Positions 1 to 8,875 of a stretch of 64,000 nucleotides of DNA are shown piece after piece. The translations under genes were made by a program, and so were the position numbers. The stretch is from Planctomycetaceae bacterium. GTDB lineage: Bacteria; Planctomycetota; Planctomycetia; Planctomycetales; Planctomycetaceae. Below the pieces are notes generated by a model. The model did no database searches and was not told where the DNA came from. It was given only the letters and a program-made list of their open reading frames with translations. The stretch's first letter is position 1, and each line of letters opens with the position of its first letter. The stretch covers positions 1 to 64,000 of the forward strand of contig JAHBXV010000021.1 of the NCBI GenBank assembly GCA_019636285.1, given 5' to 3'.

Positions 1-62
1 AGGATCGAAATTTCCCGCCTTTGCAACCTTATTTTCATGGGAGCTTGGGAACGAACGCGGAT

Positions 63-962
63 TCAAGGCACACTGGTGGAGCCAGGGATACCCAAGACCA
101 CATCTTCCGTCGACGTCGCGTCTGAAAAGGGGACGGCTGCCAGGGGTTCCTGCACGCACAATCGCCACAGGCCCAGGAAGTAGAGGGCGAGTGAACCCAT
201 CACGCCAGTCAGGATGATGCCGATGCGCAGCGTGATGGTGGGCTCGACGACGCCCAGCCATTCCAGACCGGCATACCAGCGGAAGAGGGTAATGCCGAAG
301 ACGACGGCGATCGCGGTCGCCCACATGGAGTGATAGAGCAGGGGAACCTCTTGCGGTGTGATCGGGAGCAGCCATTGGCGATGCGTGAGATGGCCGCCGC
401 CGGTCGCTGCCTTCAGGAACTCCAGCCAGGTGCGCGGCCGGGCGGCGCGAATGGAATCGGCCAGAATGCGGGCATGGCGGAGAAAGCCCAGCCACACGGC
501 ACAGAACAGTCCAATGAACCAGATCTGCGTCAGCGAGCCATACAGGTAAACAAAGCCCAGCGAGTGCCGTGAGTCGAGGAGGGCCCGAATGTAGGGATTC
601 CCTTCCATCGCCAGGTCCGGGCTGTGGAAGAGGGTGACGAAGAGATCGAATCCCGCGCCGGCGAGTATGAACAGCACGCCCGAAGTCGCCGCGATTCTGC
701 TTTGCAGCGCGACACCCTGTCGCGAGAGCTGATCGAGCAGCCAGACGGTGGCCGCCGCGAAAACCGGCAGGAGATAGGCAGTTCCCAAGCGCAGACGATT
801 CGCGGTCTGCCGTTCAACGGGCAGCCAGTTCTCGTACGTCGCGAACCAGATGCCGACGTCGACGGCGACCCAGGAGAGGACCAGCACGGCACCGATCAGA
901 AACCGCCGCAGCGCGCGGTTCTGTTGCCAGTGGATGACCGTTTCGAGGGGTTCGGCAGACAT
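63..962 (-). CDS. Multi-pass membrane protein of unknown function
   Basis: About 299 residues from the start chosen here, which begins MSAEPLETV. The frame stays open another 40 residues upstream, but that extension is Ser/Arg/Gly-rich and looks non-coding. Roughly seven hydrophobic segments are visible: near residues 20-40, 60-75, 90-110, 135-160, 210-230, 240-265 and the C-terminal third. They are separated by short charged loops, so an inner-membrane protein is expected. I see no catalytic motif and do not recognise the family. It is divergent from the VIT/vWA gene, with about 340 bases between the two starts. Confidence 0.6.
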   Translation of the reverse strand: MSAEPLETVIHWQQNRALRRFLIGAVLVLSWVAVDVGIWFATYENWLPVERQTANRLRLGTAYLLPVFAAATVWLLDQLSRQGVALQSRIAATSGVLFILAGAGFDLFVTLFHSPDLAMEGNPYIRALLDSRHSLGFVYLYGSLTQIWFIGLFCAVWLGFLRHARILADSIRAARPRTWLEFLKAATGGGHLTHRQWLLPITPQEVPLLYHSMWATAIAVVFGITLFRWYAGLEWLGVVEPTITLRIGIILTGVMGSLALYFLGLWRLCVQEPLAAVPFSDATSTEDVVLGIPGSTSVP

Positions 963-1120
963 GCGCGCTCCGCGAATGCGGAAGGACCGATCGATTCTCT
1001 GAGGAGACGGTGAGGTCCATACAGATCCCCTACCGCCACCAGAGGGAAACGCAAACACTTCCCACGGCCCACAACGCATCATCGCAAATCGGTCCGGGCG
1101 AACAAAGAGAAATTTTGCGA

Positions 1121-1182
1121 GGTGGGTGGTTTGGGGGAGGGATTGGTGGAGGCGGAGAGGGGGCGATGGGGAGACGGGGAGA
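1121..1182 (+). other. G-rich tract with G-quadruplex potential in the 963-1305 intergenic gap
   Basis: This is the notable feature in the roughly 340 bases between two divergent genes. The plus strand carries runs of GGGGG, GGG, GGGGG, GGGG and GGGG, the last three separated by only four bases each. Such spacing could fold as a G-quadruplex in DNA, or in the 5' leader of the downstream vWA gene. The rest of the gap shows no gene or obvious terminator. Confidence 0.35.
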
Positions 1183-1305
1183 TCGGAAGCGAGAGTAAAG
1201 CGACGAAAAGAGCGTTCTGGAAAATCACCGGAACTTTCACACGTGCGTCGTCGTCGAACCCGTTGCCTGTCTTGAACCGCCCCGTCCCATCACAAGGGTG
1301 CGACC

Positions 1306-3525
1306 ATGCGAACGCGCACGATTCTGCTCGCCGTTGTCGCGGCATTGTTTCTCGGCTCGTCGGAACCGGTTTCCGCACAAGGGGTCTTGATCGCTCCAGA
1401 CCACCCGGTTCCGCTGCCCCGCCCGATCGCGCCGCGACCAAATGCCGGCAGCTACCGGATTCGCGAGTTGGCAATAGCCGCCAACATTGCGGAAGGCGTG
1501 GCCCGCGTGCAGGTTTCGCAGACTTTCGTGAACACTGGATCGACTCAAATGGAGGTCCAGTTCGTCTTCCCACTTCCGTACGAGGGTGCGATCGACCAGT
1601 TGACGCTGCTGGTCGACGGTAGAGAGTTCCCAGCCAAGCTGCTTCCCGCCGACGAGGCGCGTCGAATTTATGAATCGATCGTCCGTCAGAACAAAGACCC
1701 GGCGCTGCTCGAGTGGATGGGCCATGGGATGTTTCGGACCAATGTCTTTCCGGTGCCGCCGAATGCCGAACGGAAGGTGACCCTGCAGTATCACCAGGTG
1801 GCCCGGAAGCAGGAAAACCTGACCGAGTTGCTGATTCCCTTGAGCACCGCGAAGTACACGTCGCAGCCCGTTGAGAATCTCGACATTCGCGTGTCGATCG
1901 ACAGCGCGCAGGAGATCAAGTCGATCTACAGCCCGACTCAGCAGATCGACATCCAGCGCAGCGGCCCGAAGCAGGCGGTCATCACCTCGAAACAGACACA
2001 GGTGGTCCCGTCCAGCGATTTCCGGCTCTTCTTTGAAGCGGCTGATGGCCCGCTCGCCGCGAGTCTCTTGAGCGTGCGTCCCCAGGAAAAAGAGGACGGC
2101 TACTTCCTGCTGCTCGCCAATCCACGGTTGGACGCCTCGCGAGACGCGGCGATTGCGAAAACGGTGCTGATGGTGATTGATCGTTCGGGCAGCATGGCCG
2201 GTCCCAAGATCGAACAGGCACGGCAGAGCCTGACGTTCGTCCTGCAGAATCTGCGCGAGGGGGATCTCTTCAATATCGTGGCGTACGACTCGGCTGTCGA
2301 AACCTTTCGACCCGAACTGGAACGGCTGACCGGCGACACGCGACAGGCGGCGCTCGGATTCGTGAATGGTTTGAATGCCGGCGGCGGCACCAACATTCAG
2401 GGCGCGCTGACAACGTCGCTCCAGCAACTGAAAGACACCAGCCGTCCGACCTATGTGTTGTTTCTGACGGATGGTCTTCCCACCGTGGGCGAACGGAACG
2501 AAGCGCGCCTCGCGGAAGCCGTCCGCCAAGCGAACACGGTCAAGGCCCGGCTGCTTTCGTTTGGCGTGGGGTTTGACGTCAACAGCCGCTTGCTGGACCG
2601 GTTGTCGCGAGACAACCACGGCGCGACCGAGTACGTGCGACCGGATGAAGACATCGAAGCCCATGTGGGACGGGTCTACGGCCGGATGGATGCCCCGGTT
2701 CTGACGCAGGTCCAGATTCAGGTCGACGGCTCGCCGGATGCAATCGCCGAGGGGCCGATGATTAATCGTCTGCTGCCCAAGCAAGTGCCCGATCTGTTCG
2801 CCGGGGAACAATTGCTGGTGCTCGGCCGGTATCGCAAATCGGGCCAGGCCACGCTGAGAATCATCGGGCAGGTGGACGGTGGATCGCGGGAGTATCAGTT
2901 CCCGGTGCAATTCGCGGAGACCGACCGCAATAGCGCCCGGACATTCGTGGCCAAGTTGTGGGCGAACCGGCGCGTGGGCGAGATCATCGATGAACTCGAT
3001 TTGAACGGCAAGAACGAAGAACTGGTGAAAGAACTGGTTCAACTGGCGACCGAGCACGGGATCGTCACGCCGTATACGTCGTACCTCGCCGACGAAAACG
3101 CGAACAGAAGCGAACTGGCGCTAGGAGCTCAGACGGAACGGGCGCGTCGCGGATTGCAGCGCCTTGACGAAGTGTCCGGGCAGTCGGCGTTCGAACAGCG
3201 GGCCGCGAAAGGAATGTTCCTGGAATCCAAACAGATCCAGAGCGGACCAGCCTTCCCGGGTGGCGTTGCTGGCGCGCCGCAGGGCATTCGCTATCTGAAG
3301 GAGCAGGTCGCCTTCAAGCGGGGCAAGCTGGTGGTGACACCGGAAACCAGCCAGATCGACCTGGAGAAGGACCGCGGACAAATCCAGACCATCGAGAAGT
3401 TCAGCGACGCCTACTTCAAGCTGATCGCGGCAAACGACTCCGAAGAGAATGAGCTGCTCTCCAGCCAGGCCGACGACGAAGAACTGCTGGTCAAGCTGCG
3501 CGGGCAGGTTTATTTGATTCGGTAG
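1306..3525 (+). CDS. Secreted VIT-domain / von Willebrand factor A protein
   Basis: 739 residues. A signal peptide (MRTRTILLAVVAALFLG, cleavage near SAQG) implies export. A vault/inter-alpha-trypsin (VIT) domain spans about residues 38-165, with the typical stretch around FVFPLPYEGAID. A vWA domain follows at about 284-460, with the metal-dependent adhesion site DRSGS near residue 291 and the later TDG near the fifth strand. The C-terminal 280 residues form the usual less conserved tail. This architecture is common in secreted bacterial proteins thought to act in adhesion or envelope stress, but no sortase motif or C-terminal anchor is seen. The function of this member is unknown. Confidence 0.85.
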   Translation: MRTRTILLAVVAALFLGSSEPVSAQGVLIAPDHPVPLPRPIAPRPNAGSYRIRELAIAANIAEGVARVQVSQTFVNTGSTQMEVQFVFPLPYEGAIDQLTLLVDGREFPAKLLPADEARRIYESIVRQNKDPALLEWMGHGMFRTNVFPVPPNAERKVTLQYHQVARKQENLTELLIPLSTAKYTSQPVENLDIRVSIDSAQEIKSIYSPTQQIDIQRSGPKQAVITSKQTQVVPSSDFRLFFEAADGPLAASLLSVRPQEKEDGYFLLLANPRLDASRDAAIAKTVLMVIDRSGSMAGPKIEQARQSLTFVLQNLREGDLFNIVAYDSAVETFRPELERLTGDTRQAALGFVNGLNAGGGTNIQGALTTSLQQLKDTSRPTYVLFLTDGLPTVGERNEARLAEAVRQANTVKARLLSFGVGFDVNSRLLDRLSRDNHGATEYVRPDEDIEAHVGRVYGRMDAPVLTQVQIQVDGSPDAIAEGPMINRLLPKQVPDLFAGEQLLVLGRYRKSGQATLRIIGQVDGGSREYQFPVQFAETDRNSARTFVAKLWANRRVGEIIDELDLNGKNEELVKELVQLATEHGIVTPYTSYLADENANRSELALGAQTERARRGLQRLDEVSGQSAFEQRAAKGMFLESKQIQSGPAFPGGVAGAPQGIRYLKEQVAFKRGKLVVTPETSQIDLEKDRGQIQTIEKFSDAYFKLIAANDSEENELLSSQADDEELLVKLRGQVYLIR

Positions 3526-3540
3526 GAGCTAGGATCGTCC

Positions 3541-3780
3541 CACTGCCCCGGCGGGCTAGTCCCGCCGGACGGGAGTTTGACGGCTAGAAGTTTCTTTTTG
3601 GTTGCTTTGGCTCCCCTGTCGGCTTGCCCGGCAGGAAGCCAAGTTTGCCAGGCTAGGATCAGCGGGCGCCAGCCATTAAACTATAGCTCCAGCCAGACAA
3701 GCTGGCTGGGGGCGGACTCGGCAGGTCCGTAGCACGTGCTCGCTTTCAAACTCTCGTTCCCACCCGGCGAGCGGGTGGGG
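3541..3780. repeat. Array of four hairpin units with 8-bp stems and CTNGY loops (fills the 3526-3838 gap)
   Basis: The gap between the vWA gene and the convergent toroid gene holds four stem-loops: 3548-3568 (loop CTAGT), 3615-3635 (loop CTTGC, one wobble pair), 3689-3709 (loop ACAAG, i.e. CTTGT on the other strand) and 3759-3779 (loop GCGAG, i.e. CTCGC on the other strand). Stems are 8 bp with different sequences, and loops are all 5 nt. Each is accompanied on the same side by a motif like AGTTTGxxGGCTAG (near 3572, 3642, and in reverse near 3670 and 3746). A fifth unit lies at 42411-42451. Confidence 0.7.
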
Positions 3781-3838
3781 GACGATGCACAGAGGAGCCA
3801 GCGCCACCCACTTATGATGAGCCGGCCCGTAACACGGA

Positions 3839-5563
3839 TTACCGCCGCTTGCGGTTATTCAGCTCCAGGCGGTCGTCGCGTTCGTCATACGGCCGCGAGC
3901 GGAAGTACCAGGCCAGCCAGTCGGCGCGGGCTCGCTGACGCCAGGCCGACGCGGCTGCGAGCTTTTCGTCGTCGGTCGCGGTGGGAGGTAAACCGGCGAA
4001 GGGGTTGTGTCCCGCCGTGATACCCCCAGGGAGACGGCTGAGAGCCGCCAGGGCGAGGCTGGCTTCGCGGGCGACATCGAGATCGGGATCATTCAGCAGA
4101 TCGATGAGTCGGCGTGCCTGACGGATGTCTTCCGAGCGTCCCAGCGCCCAGGCGGCCGTTCGTCGGACCTCGGGTTCGGGATGAGCGGCGAGTTGGACGA
4201 GCAGATCGATCTGACCGACGAGCTGTTCGCGCGGGACATCCGGAAGACTGGCGACGATCTCGGCCTGTTTGCCGGGAATCGCGGCAACGTCGAGTTTCTC
4301 GAGTTCGTGCAGCAACTCTTCGAGCGGGCCATGTGGTGCCCGGACTTTGACCTCGCCGTTCTTGATTTCCAGGTCGGCTAGGTTGTCTGGCAGACCGCGA
4401 CCGCCGACCAGGAGTCCCCCCTCGCGCGAGACGGGGCGTATTTGTCGCGGCACGTTTCGCGAGGTGGCCTTTGCCAGAAACAAGAGGCCGAAGGAGTCGG
4501 TCGCGAGCTGCGAGTCGGAGGTGATGGGCCAGGAACCATTCGGCTGTTGCGAGCGAACGAGGTGTTCGGCCCCCTCTTCATACCATTTGTGCGAGCCAAT
4601 TTCGGCTTTTCCCAGGAGAGCCCCACACCGTTCGATGCCATACAACCAGTAATGGAACCAGCGGCGGTCGGCTCTCAAGAGATCGTAACGGCCAGTGACC
4701 CAGCCGAGCGCGCGGTCGGAGGCCCGGTCGAGATCGATGGGCTTCACGGCCGGCAAAGCCGGGGTTTCCACGAGCGGAGCAATTGGCCGCGCATCGGGCC
4801 GCCGCTCGAGGTAATTGAACTTCAAGGACTTTTTCGGTCCTTCGGGCGTCGCGACAGCCGTCGCGGGTTCGAGTCCGAACAGAACCATCCGGATGAGTCG
4901 CAGATTCGCGAGGCCCGCGGTGGACATCGTCATGGTCGACGGGGTTCGATCGAGCGAGTGGTAGGTATACCCGCCGTCGGGAAGCTGTTGACTCAAGTGC
5001 CAGCGGGCCGCGTTCTCCCAGACCTCGGTCGGGATCTCGGCACCGGCGCGGAGCGCCGCCCAGAGGCCCAGCAGGGCGTATTGTGTAATGCTGGTATCGT
5101 GGTGCTCGTCGCCGGGCGGATTGGGATAGTACCACCCGCCATGGCCGCGCTGGCGGCTGATCAGGTAGCCCGCGATCGCCTGAATGGGCTCGGCGTGTTT
5201 CACGGGGTCGAGGGCCTCGAGAAACATCAGGCGAACCGCTGCCTCGTACGAGTGATGCTGCGGGTCGGGGCGATCGGCGGCCACGGGAAATTCGTAGACC
5301 CGGCGAACGGCGTCCTGAACAGCCGGTTCGTTCGCGTTCGAGCCCGTTTTCAGCAGGGCATACGCCTTGAGGCAGGCTTCGGCATGATTGCGCGGCTCAA
5401 GGGCCAGTAACGCCTGCCGCGCGCGGTTGATGGTCGCCTGAATTTCCTGTTCGGTCGCTGCCGACGCAGTCCCGCCGAGGAGCGCGACCGCGATCACCAG
5501 CCAGGTGAGCGGTCGACAGTGCGACAGAAGGAAACGGAGGGCTGACGCCGCGACCATTGGCAT
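3839..5563 (-). CDS. Secreted prenyltransferase/squalene-cyclase-repeat (alpha-toroid) protein with HEAT-like C-terminus
   Basis: About 574 residues from the ATG five bases after the MazG stop; an upstream extension exists but would overlap that gene. A hydrophobic export signal lies at residues 15-36 (WLVIAVALLGGTASA). Residues 40-400 contain repeats like those of squalene cyclases and prenyltransferases, e.g. GHGGWYYPNPPG, QQLPDGGYTYHS and QQPNGSWPI. No DXDD catalytic motif of class II cyclases is visible, so enzymatic cyclisation is not supported. Residues 460-540 read as HEAT-like helices (PEVRRTAAWALG, DLDVAREASLALAAL). This resembles the secreted planctomycete proteins with a terpene-cyclase-like fold and no known activity. 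Confidence 0.75.
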   Translation of the reverse strand: MPMVAASALRFLLSHCRPLTWLVIAVALLGGTASAATEQEIQATINRARQALLALEPRNHAEACLKAYALLKTGSNANEPAVQDAVRRVYEFPVAADRPDPQHHSYEAAVRLMFLEALDPVKHAEPIQAIAGYLISRQRGHGGWYYPNPPGDEHHDTSITQYALLGLWAALRAGAEIPTEVWENAARWHLSQQLPDGGYTYHSLDRTPSTMTMSTAGLANLRLIRMVLFGLEPATAVATPEGPKKSLKFNYLERRPDARPIAPLVETPALPAVKPIDLDRASDRALGWVTGRYDLLRADRRWFHYWLYGIERCGALLGKAEIGSHKWYEEGAEHLVRSQQPNGSWPITSDSQLATDSFGLLFLAKATSRNVPRQIRPVSREGGLLVGGRGLPDNLADLEIKNGEVKVRAPHGPLEELLHELEKLDVAAIPGKQAEIVASLPDVPREQLVGQIDLLVQLAAHPEPEVRRTAAWALGRSEDIRQARRLIDLLNDPDLDVAREASLALAALSRLPGGITAGHNPFAGLPPTATDDEKLAAASAWRQRARADWLAWYFRSRPYDERDDRLELNNRKRR

Positions 5564-5567
5564 GTTT

Positions 5568-5894
5568 TCAAGGCTTTGTCTGCCGGTCGCACCGGCAGAC
5601 CAGTTCCCCACAACCCGGACAGCCACTGCCGTATTTTTTCCGAATGGCCGTCTCCAGATCAATCCCGGACACATTGGCAATGGTACTCAGCCACGCCAGC
5701 ACGTCCGCAAACTCGAGTTCCAACTCGTCCCGATCCCCCGAGCGCAACGCGGCCGACAGCTCGCCCACTTCTTCCATCAGCCACATAAACGTCCCTTCGA
5801 CGCCGCGAGCTACATCCTTTTCGCCGTACATCCGGCGGATGAACTCCTGCAGATCGCGGAGCGTGGTGGGAGTGGTCGATGGCTGATCCGTCAT
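5568..5894 (-). CDS. MazG-like nucleotide pyrophosphohydrolase with Cys-rich tail
   Basis: 108 residues from MTDQP; the frame is open upstream, but that part overlaps an intergenic repeat. The all-alpha MazG fold is shown by EEVGELSAAL followed by ELEFADVLAW, which supply the E-E-x-x-E and E-x-x-D metal-binding sets of the family. Such enzymes hydrolyse nucleoside triphosphates (housecleaning) or phosphoribosyl-ATP-like substrates. The C-terminus is unusual: CPGCGELVCRC, a zinc-ribbon-like knuckle of four cysteines after the catalytic domain. It is followed immediately by the toroid gene on the same strand, though the two products have no evident link. Confidence 0.8.
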   Translation of the reverse strand: MTDQPSTTPTTLRDLQEFIRRMYGEKDVARGVEGTFMWLMEEVGELSAALRSGDRDELELEFADVLAWLSTIANVSGIDLETAIRKKYGSGCPGCGELVCRCDRQTKP

Positions 5895-5952
5895 GCTGCT
5901 TGATTCCTCAGGCGGGACTCTTGGGAGATCTACACTGGACTGATCTTGCCGC

Positions 5953-6039
5953 GAAGTCGAGGGTCGAGAGTCCAGAGTCGAGCAAATCACATCTCAGAAT
6001 CTCTCTTTTCCTTCTCGACTACACTCGTCTCTCGACCCG
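5953..6039. repeat. Inverted-repeat element, copy 1 of 2 (GTCGAGGGTCGAG type)
   Basis: The left arm at 5953-5982 and right arm at 6014-6039 are complementary over most of their length (GGGTCGAGAG with CTCTCGACCC, GTCGAG with CTCGAC). The left arm is nearly identical to the one at 32852-32884, and both copies share a pyrimidine-rich middle (TTTTC..CTTCTCGAC-like). It lies in the intergenic gap upstream of the MazG-like gene and downstream of the HAD gene. Confidence 0.65.
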
Positions 6040-6044
6040 ATTCC

Positions 6045-6731
6045 TCAGGCGATTCGGTCGACAAGTTCGATCAGGCTCGTCAGGCAGTCTTCGGAAGGGG
6101 ACGTCGCCCGGCGATCAATGAGCAGGGCAGAGAGTCCGGCTGCTTTCGCGCCGTCGAAGTCGCAGTCTCGATCGTCGCCCACCATCAGAATTTCCTCCAG
6201 CCGTGCCCGGCACGCAAGGGCCAGGGCGGTGTAGAACTCGCGGGCCGGCTTCCGCCAGCCGACTTCCGACGAGACGACACGCACTTCGATCGATTTGAGA
6301 CCTGGATGGCCCGCACCGATGGCATGCAGTCGCGCATCGAAGTTTGACGCCAGGGCAACCTGGATGCCGCTCATCTGAAGAGACTGAATGGTGGCGGCGG
6401 CGTCATCGCACAGCCGCCAGGCGTCGGGCCGGGCGAAGTGGTCGTGCAGGTCGGCATGGAGCGCTAGGGGATCGGCTACGTCGGGGAAGACTTCGCGGAC
6501 GACGCGCTGCCACCAGATCCGTTCGTTGTCTTCGCTCGTCTGGAGCCGGTCGAGCAGCTTCGGATTCGTGCGCTGCCGATAAACCCTCGCGAACCCTTCG
6601 GCGACGGCCCCGACGTCCAGCCGCGAACCATGCCGCTGACCCGCCGCGTGATAGGCCACGGGGACCGAGGGTTCGGGAACCAGGAGCGTGCCGACGGCGT
6701 CGAAGGCCACCCAGCGCGGCCGGGTCGTCAT
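6045..6731 (-). CDS. HAD-superfamily hydrolase
   Basis: 228 residues. HAD motif I is FDAVGTLL near the N-terminus, with the nucleophilic Asp at about residue 10. The second Asp of the usual DxD pair is Val, as in many HAD-IA members. Motif II is the Ser of LASNFD, motif III the Lys of KPAREF, and motif IV is VGDDRDCDFDGA. A helical cap lies between residues 15 and 95. It is expected to be a cytosolic phosphatase or phosphonatase-like enzyme acting on a small phosphorylated compound. Its ATG overlaps the stop of the upstream fumarylacetoacetase-family gene (ATGA), so the two are translationally coupled. Confidence 0.85.
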   Translation of the reverse strand: MTTRPRWVAFDAVGTLLVPEPSVPVAYHAAGQRHGSRLDVGAVAEGFARVYRQRTNPKLLDRLQTSEDNERIWWQRVVREVFPDVADPLALHADLHDHFARPDAWRLCDDAAATIQSLQMSGIQVALASNFDARLHAIGAGHPGLKSIEVRVVSSEVGWRKPAREFYTALALACRARLEEILMVGDDRDCDFDGAKAAGLSALLIDRRATSPSEDCLTSLIELVDRIA

Positions 6732-7594
6732 GGAGCGGCTCGCTTGGCGACGGGATTGCTGAGCGTGCCGATGCCGGTGATTTCAATGTCCACGAGGTCG
6801 CCGTCTTCCAGCGTGAAGTCGTCGCCGGGGACAACGCCGGTCCCGGTCAGCAGAAACGCGCCGGTGACCAGTTCGTTCTCACGCGTGAGCCAGCCAACCA
6901 GCTCTTCGAGACCGCGCTTCAGCTGGTCGAGCGACGTTTCCCCCTGGAACGCGACCTTGCCGCCGCGTTGGATGGTCAGGCGAACGGTGGTGGCCGGAAG
7001 GTCGAGCGGCTGATCGGCCAGACGAATGACGGGACCGAGTCCGCAACACTGGTCGTAGAGTTTGGCCTGCGGCAGGTAGAGCGGGTTCTCGCCTTCGATG
7101 TCGCGAGCCGACATGTCGTTACCGATCGTGTAGCCGACCAGGCGACCCGACGAATTCACGACGAGCGCCAGTTCGGGCTCGGGAACCGACCAGTTGCTGT
7201 CCCAGCGAACGCGGACCGGCTGTCCTGGTCCTGAAACGCGATTGGGCGTCGCCTTGAAGAAGATTTCGGGACGGGGAGCGGTGTAGACACGGTCGTAGTG
7301 CGACGCCCCGGTTTCAGACTCTTCCATGCGGGCAATCTGGCTGCGCTTATAAGTTACGCCGGCGGCCCAGACCTCCTGCTGATCGATTGGCGCCAGAAAC
7401 TGCACGCGGTGGACGGGATACGACTGGGTAAATCCGCGGCCAATCGCTTCCTCGACGGCAGCCGCGGGCGAATCGGCTTCCAGGTAGGAAGCGAGCATCG
7501 GACGTGACGGATCGCGGAGCAGTTGTGCCACGCCGCCATCAACGGCGGCCGGGCCGGACTGACCATCGGGGGTGCGGATCTTTGCCAGCAACAT
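6728..7594 (-). CDS. Fumarylacetoacetate hydrolase family protein
   Basis: 288 residues. The FAH fold is recognised from PEPELALVV (metal-binding Glu pair), followed by GNDMSARDIEG and KLYDQCCGLGPV, the conserved core of the FAH/HpcE/YcgM group. Members hydrolyse, decarboxylate or isomerise acyl-pyruvate-type compounds using Mg or Ca. The N-terminal 90 residues are the small domain found in two-domain members. It is co-transcribed with the HAD gene by a 4-base overlap, suggesting a small catabolic or repair unit. The substrate cannot be told from sequence. Confidence 0.85.
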   Translation of the reverse strand: MLLAKIRTPDGQSGPAAVDGGVAQLLRDPSRPMLASYLEADSPAAAVEEAIGRGFTQSYPVHRVQFLAPIDQQEVWAAGVTYKRSQIARMEESETGASHYDRVYTAPRPEIFFKATPNRVSGPGQPVRVRWDSNWSVPEPELALVVNSSGRLVGYTIGNDMSARDIEGENPLYLPQAKLYDQCCGLGPVIRLADQPLDLPATTVRLTIQRGGKVAFQGETSLDQLKRGLEELVGWLTRENELVTGAFLLTGTGVVPGDDFTLEDGDLVDIEITGIGTLSNPVAKRAAP

Positions 7595-7806
7595 GACGGG
7601 AAATCTCAGCGGGGATATGCGTTCGAAAAATGCCTGGCAACAGGATATCGGGGTTTGCGAATATCCACGACCGTGCGCGACCCCGGCACGCGCGGGCGCA
7701 ATCGTCTCTGCTCTGGAATCGCGAGGAACGGTCGGCTACGACAATTCGGGTGAGTGAATATGCTGGCGCGACCTCGATCGGAAGTCGCCCTGATTGAAGG
7801 GTCAAG

Positions 7807-8856
7807 ATGGATCGATTCCGTACGTCGCGCGAGACCGGCTTCGTGAAGGTCATATCGCCGCGGTCGGCCGTGTCGCGGTTGCTCCTGACGTGGTGCGCTC
7901 TGTTCGTCACGAGTTTGGCGGACGCCCAGGAAGAAAACGTCGTGAAGTCAGAGCCGCGGCGTGTGCTGGTGGGGGCCTACGTCAACGACGTGCAGCACAT
8001 CAGCCTTGAGTCGCACAGCTATGCGATCGACGTCTACCTGTGGTTTCACTGGACGGACTCCGCACTCAACCCTTCAGAATCGGTTGAGATGGTGAACCCG
8101 TTTGAACTGTGGGGGCACACCGTCGATTCAATTTACGACGACGTTCAGGTCATCGAGGACGGCGAGTTCTACCAGGTGCTGCGGATCCAGGGGCGGTTCA
8201 GCAAGAAGTTTCTGCTCACGAATTTTCCGTACGACCGCCAGGAATTGATCCTGGAGTTCGAAGATTCGCGGAACGCTGTCAAGGACATGATCTATGTCCC
8301 GGATGCCGCTCCCATCACCATCAACCCCCGGCTGGTCCTCCCCGGGTTTGACGTGGGGCAGCCGGTCTTTGAAGTCGAGAACTTTCAGTATCCGACGAAT
8401 TTTGGCGATCCGCGCGACAAGGGACCGCTCGTCTATTCGCGAGGCCGCATCAAGATTCCGATCTCGCGGCCCATCGTGACGTATAGCATCAAGTTGCTGC
8501 TGCCGATCGCCTGCGTGGTGCTTTGTGCTTCGCTGATGCTTCTGATTCGGGCGACCTACGTTGATGCCCGTGTCGGCATCGGGATCACGTCGCTGCTGAC
8601 GGTCGTCGCGTTGCAGCTCTCGTCCAATCAGCAGATGCCGAGTGTCGACTACCTGGTGCTGATGGACAAGATCTACATCGCCGCCTATGTCTACATTCTG
8701 GCGGCTCTCGGCGTCGTGCTGTACACGGCCCGCCTGGTCGATTCCCAGCAACCCGAACGGGCCGAAAAATTGCAGCGGCGGTTGTTCACCATCCTGACGG
8801 GGCTGGTGATTGCCGCATCCATCTTGATTGTGGGGATCGGCATCTATCAGGGGTGA
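7807..8856 (+). CDS. Prokaryotic pentameric ligand-gated ion channel (Cys-loop receptor homologue)
   Basis: 349 residues. A signal peptide ends near SLADAQEE. The extracellular beta-sandwich (about residues 45-220) contains YAIDVYLWFHWTD and NFPYDRQEL, the latter matching the FPFD signature of the Cys-loop. The two loop cysteines are absent, as in other bacterial members. Four membrane helices follow: M1 about 222-247 (with the typical Pro in LLLPIACVV), M2 about 253-273 (VGIGITSLLTVVALQ, the pore helix), M3 about 280-307 after the diagnostic MPSVDYLVLMDK, and M4 at 324-349. The M3-M4 loop is short. It should assemble as a homopentamer in the inner membrane with the sensor domain outside; ligand and ion selectivity are unknown. 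It is a monocistronic gene between two convergent/divergent neighbours. Confidence 0.87.
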   Translation: MDRFRTSRETGFVKVISPRSAVSRLLLTWCALFVTSLADAQEENVVKSEPRRVLVGAYVNDVQHISLESHSYAIDVYLWFHWTDSALNPSESVEMVNPFELWGHTVDSIYDDVQVIEDGEFYQVLRIQGRFSKKFLLTNFPYDRQELILEFEDSRNAVKDMIYVPDAAPITINPRLVLPGFDVGQPVFEVENFQYPTNFGDPRDKGPLVYSRGRIKIPISRPIVTYSIKLLLPIACVVLCASLMLLIRATYVDARVGIGITSLLTVVALQLSSNQQMPSVDYLVLMDKIYIAAYVYILAALGVVLYTARLVDSQQPERAEKLQRRLFTILTGLVIAASILIVGIGIYQG

Positions 8857-8875
8857 CGATGCACGGTCCAGAATC

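Noticed and set aside
1237-3057. A 606-codon open frame on the minus strand
   Set aside because: Antisense to the VIT/vWA gene, whose domains are unmistakable.
3839-5563. Functional squalene-hopene cyclase
   Set aside because: Repeats resemble the fold but no DXDD acid motif is visible, and the protein is exported.
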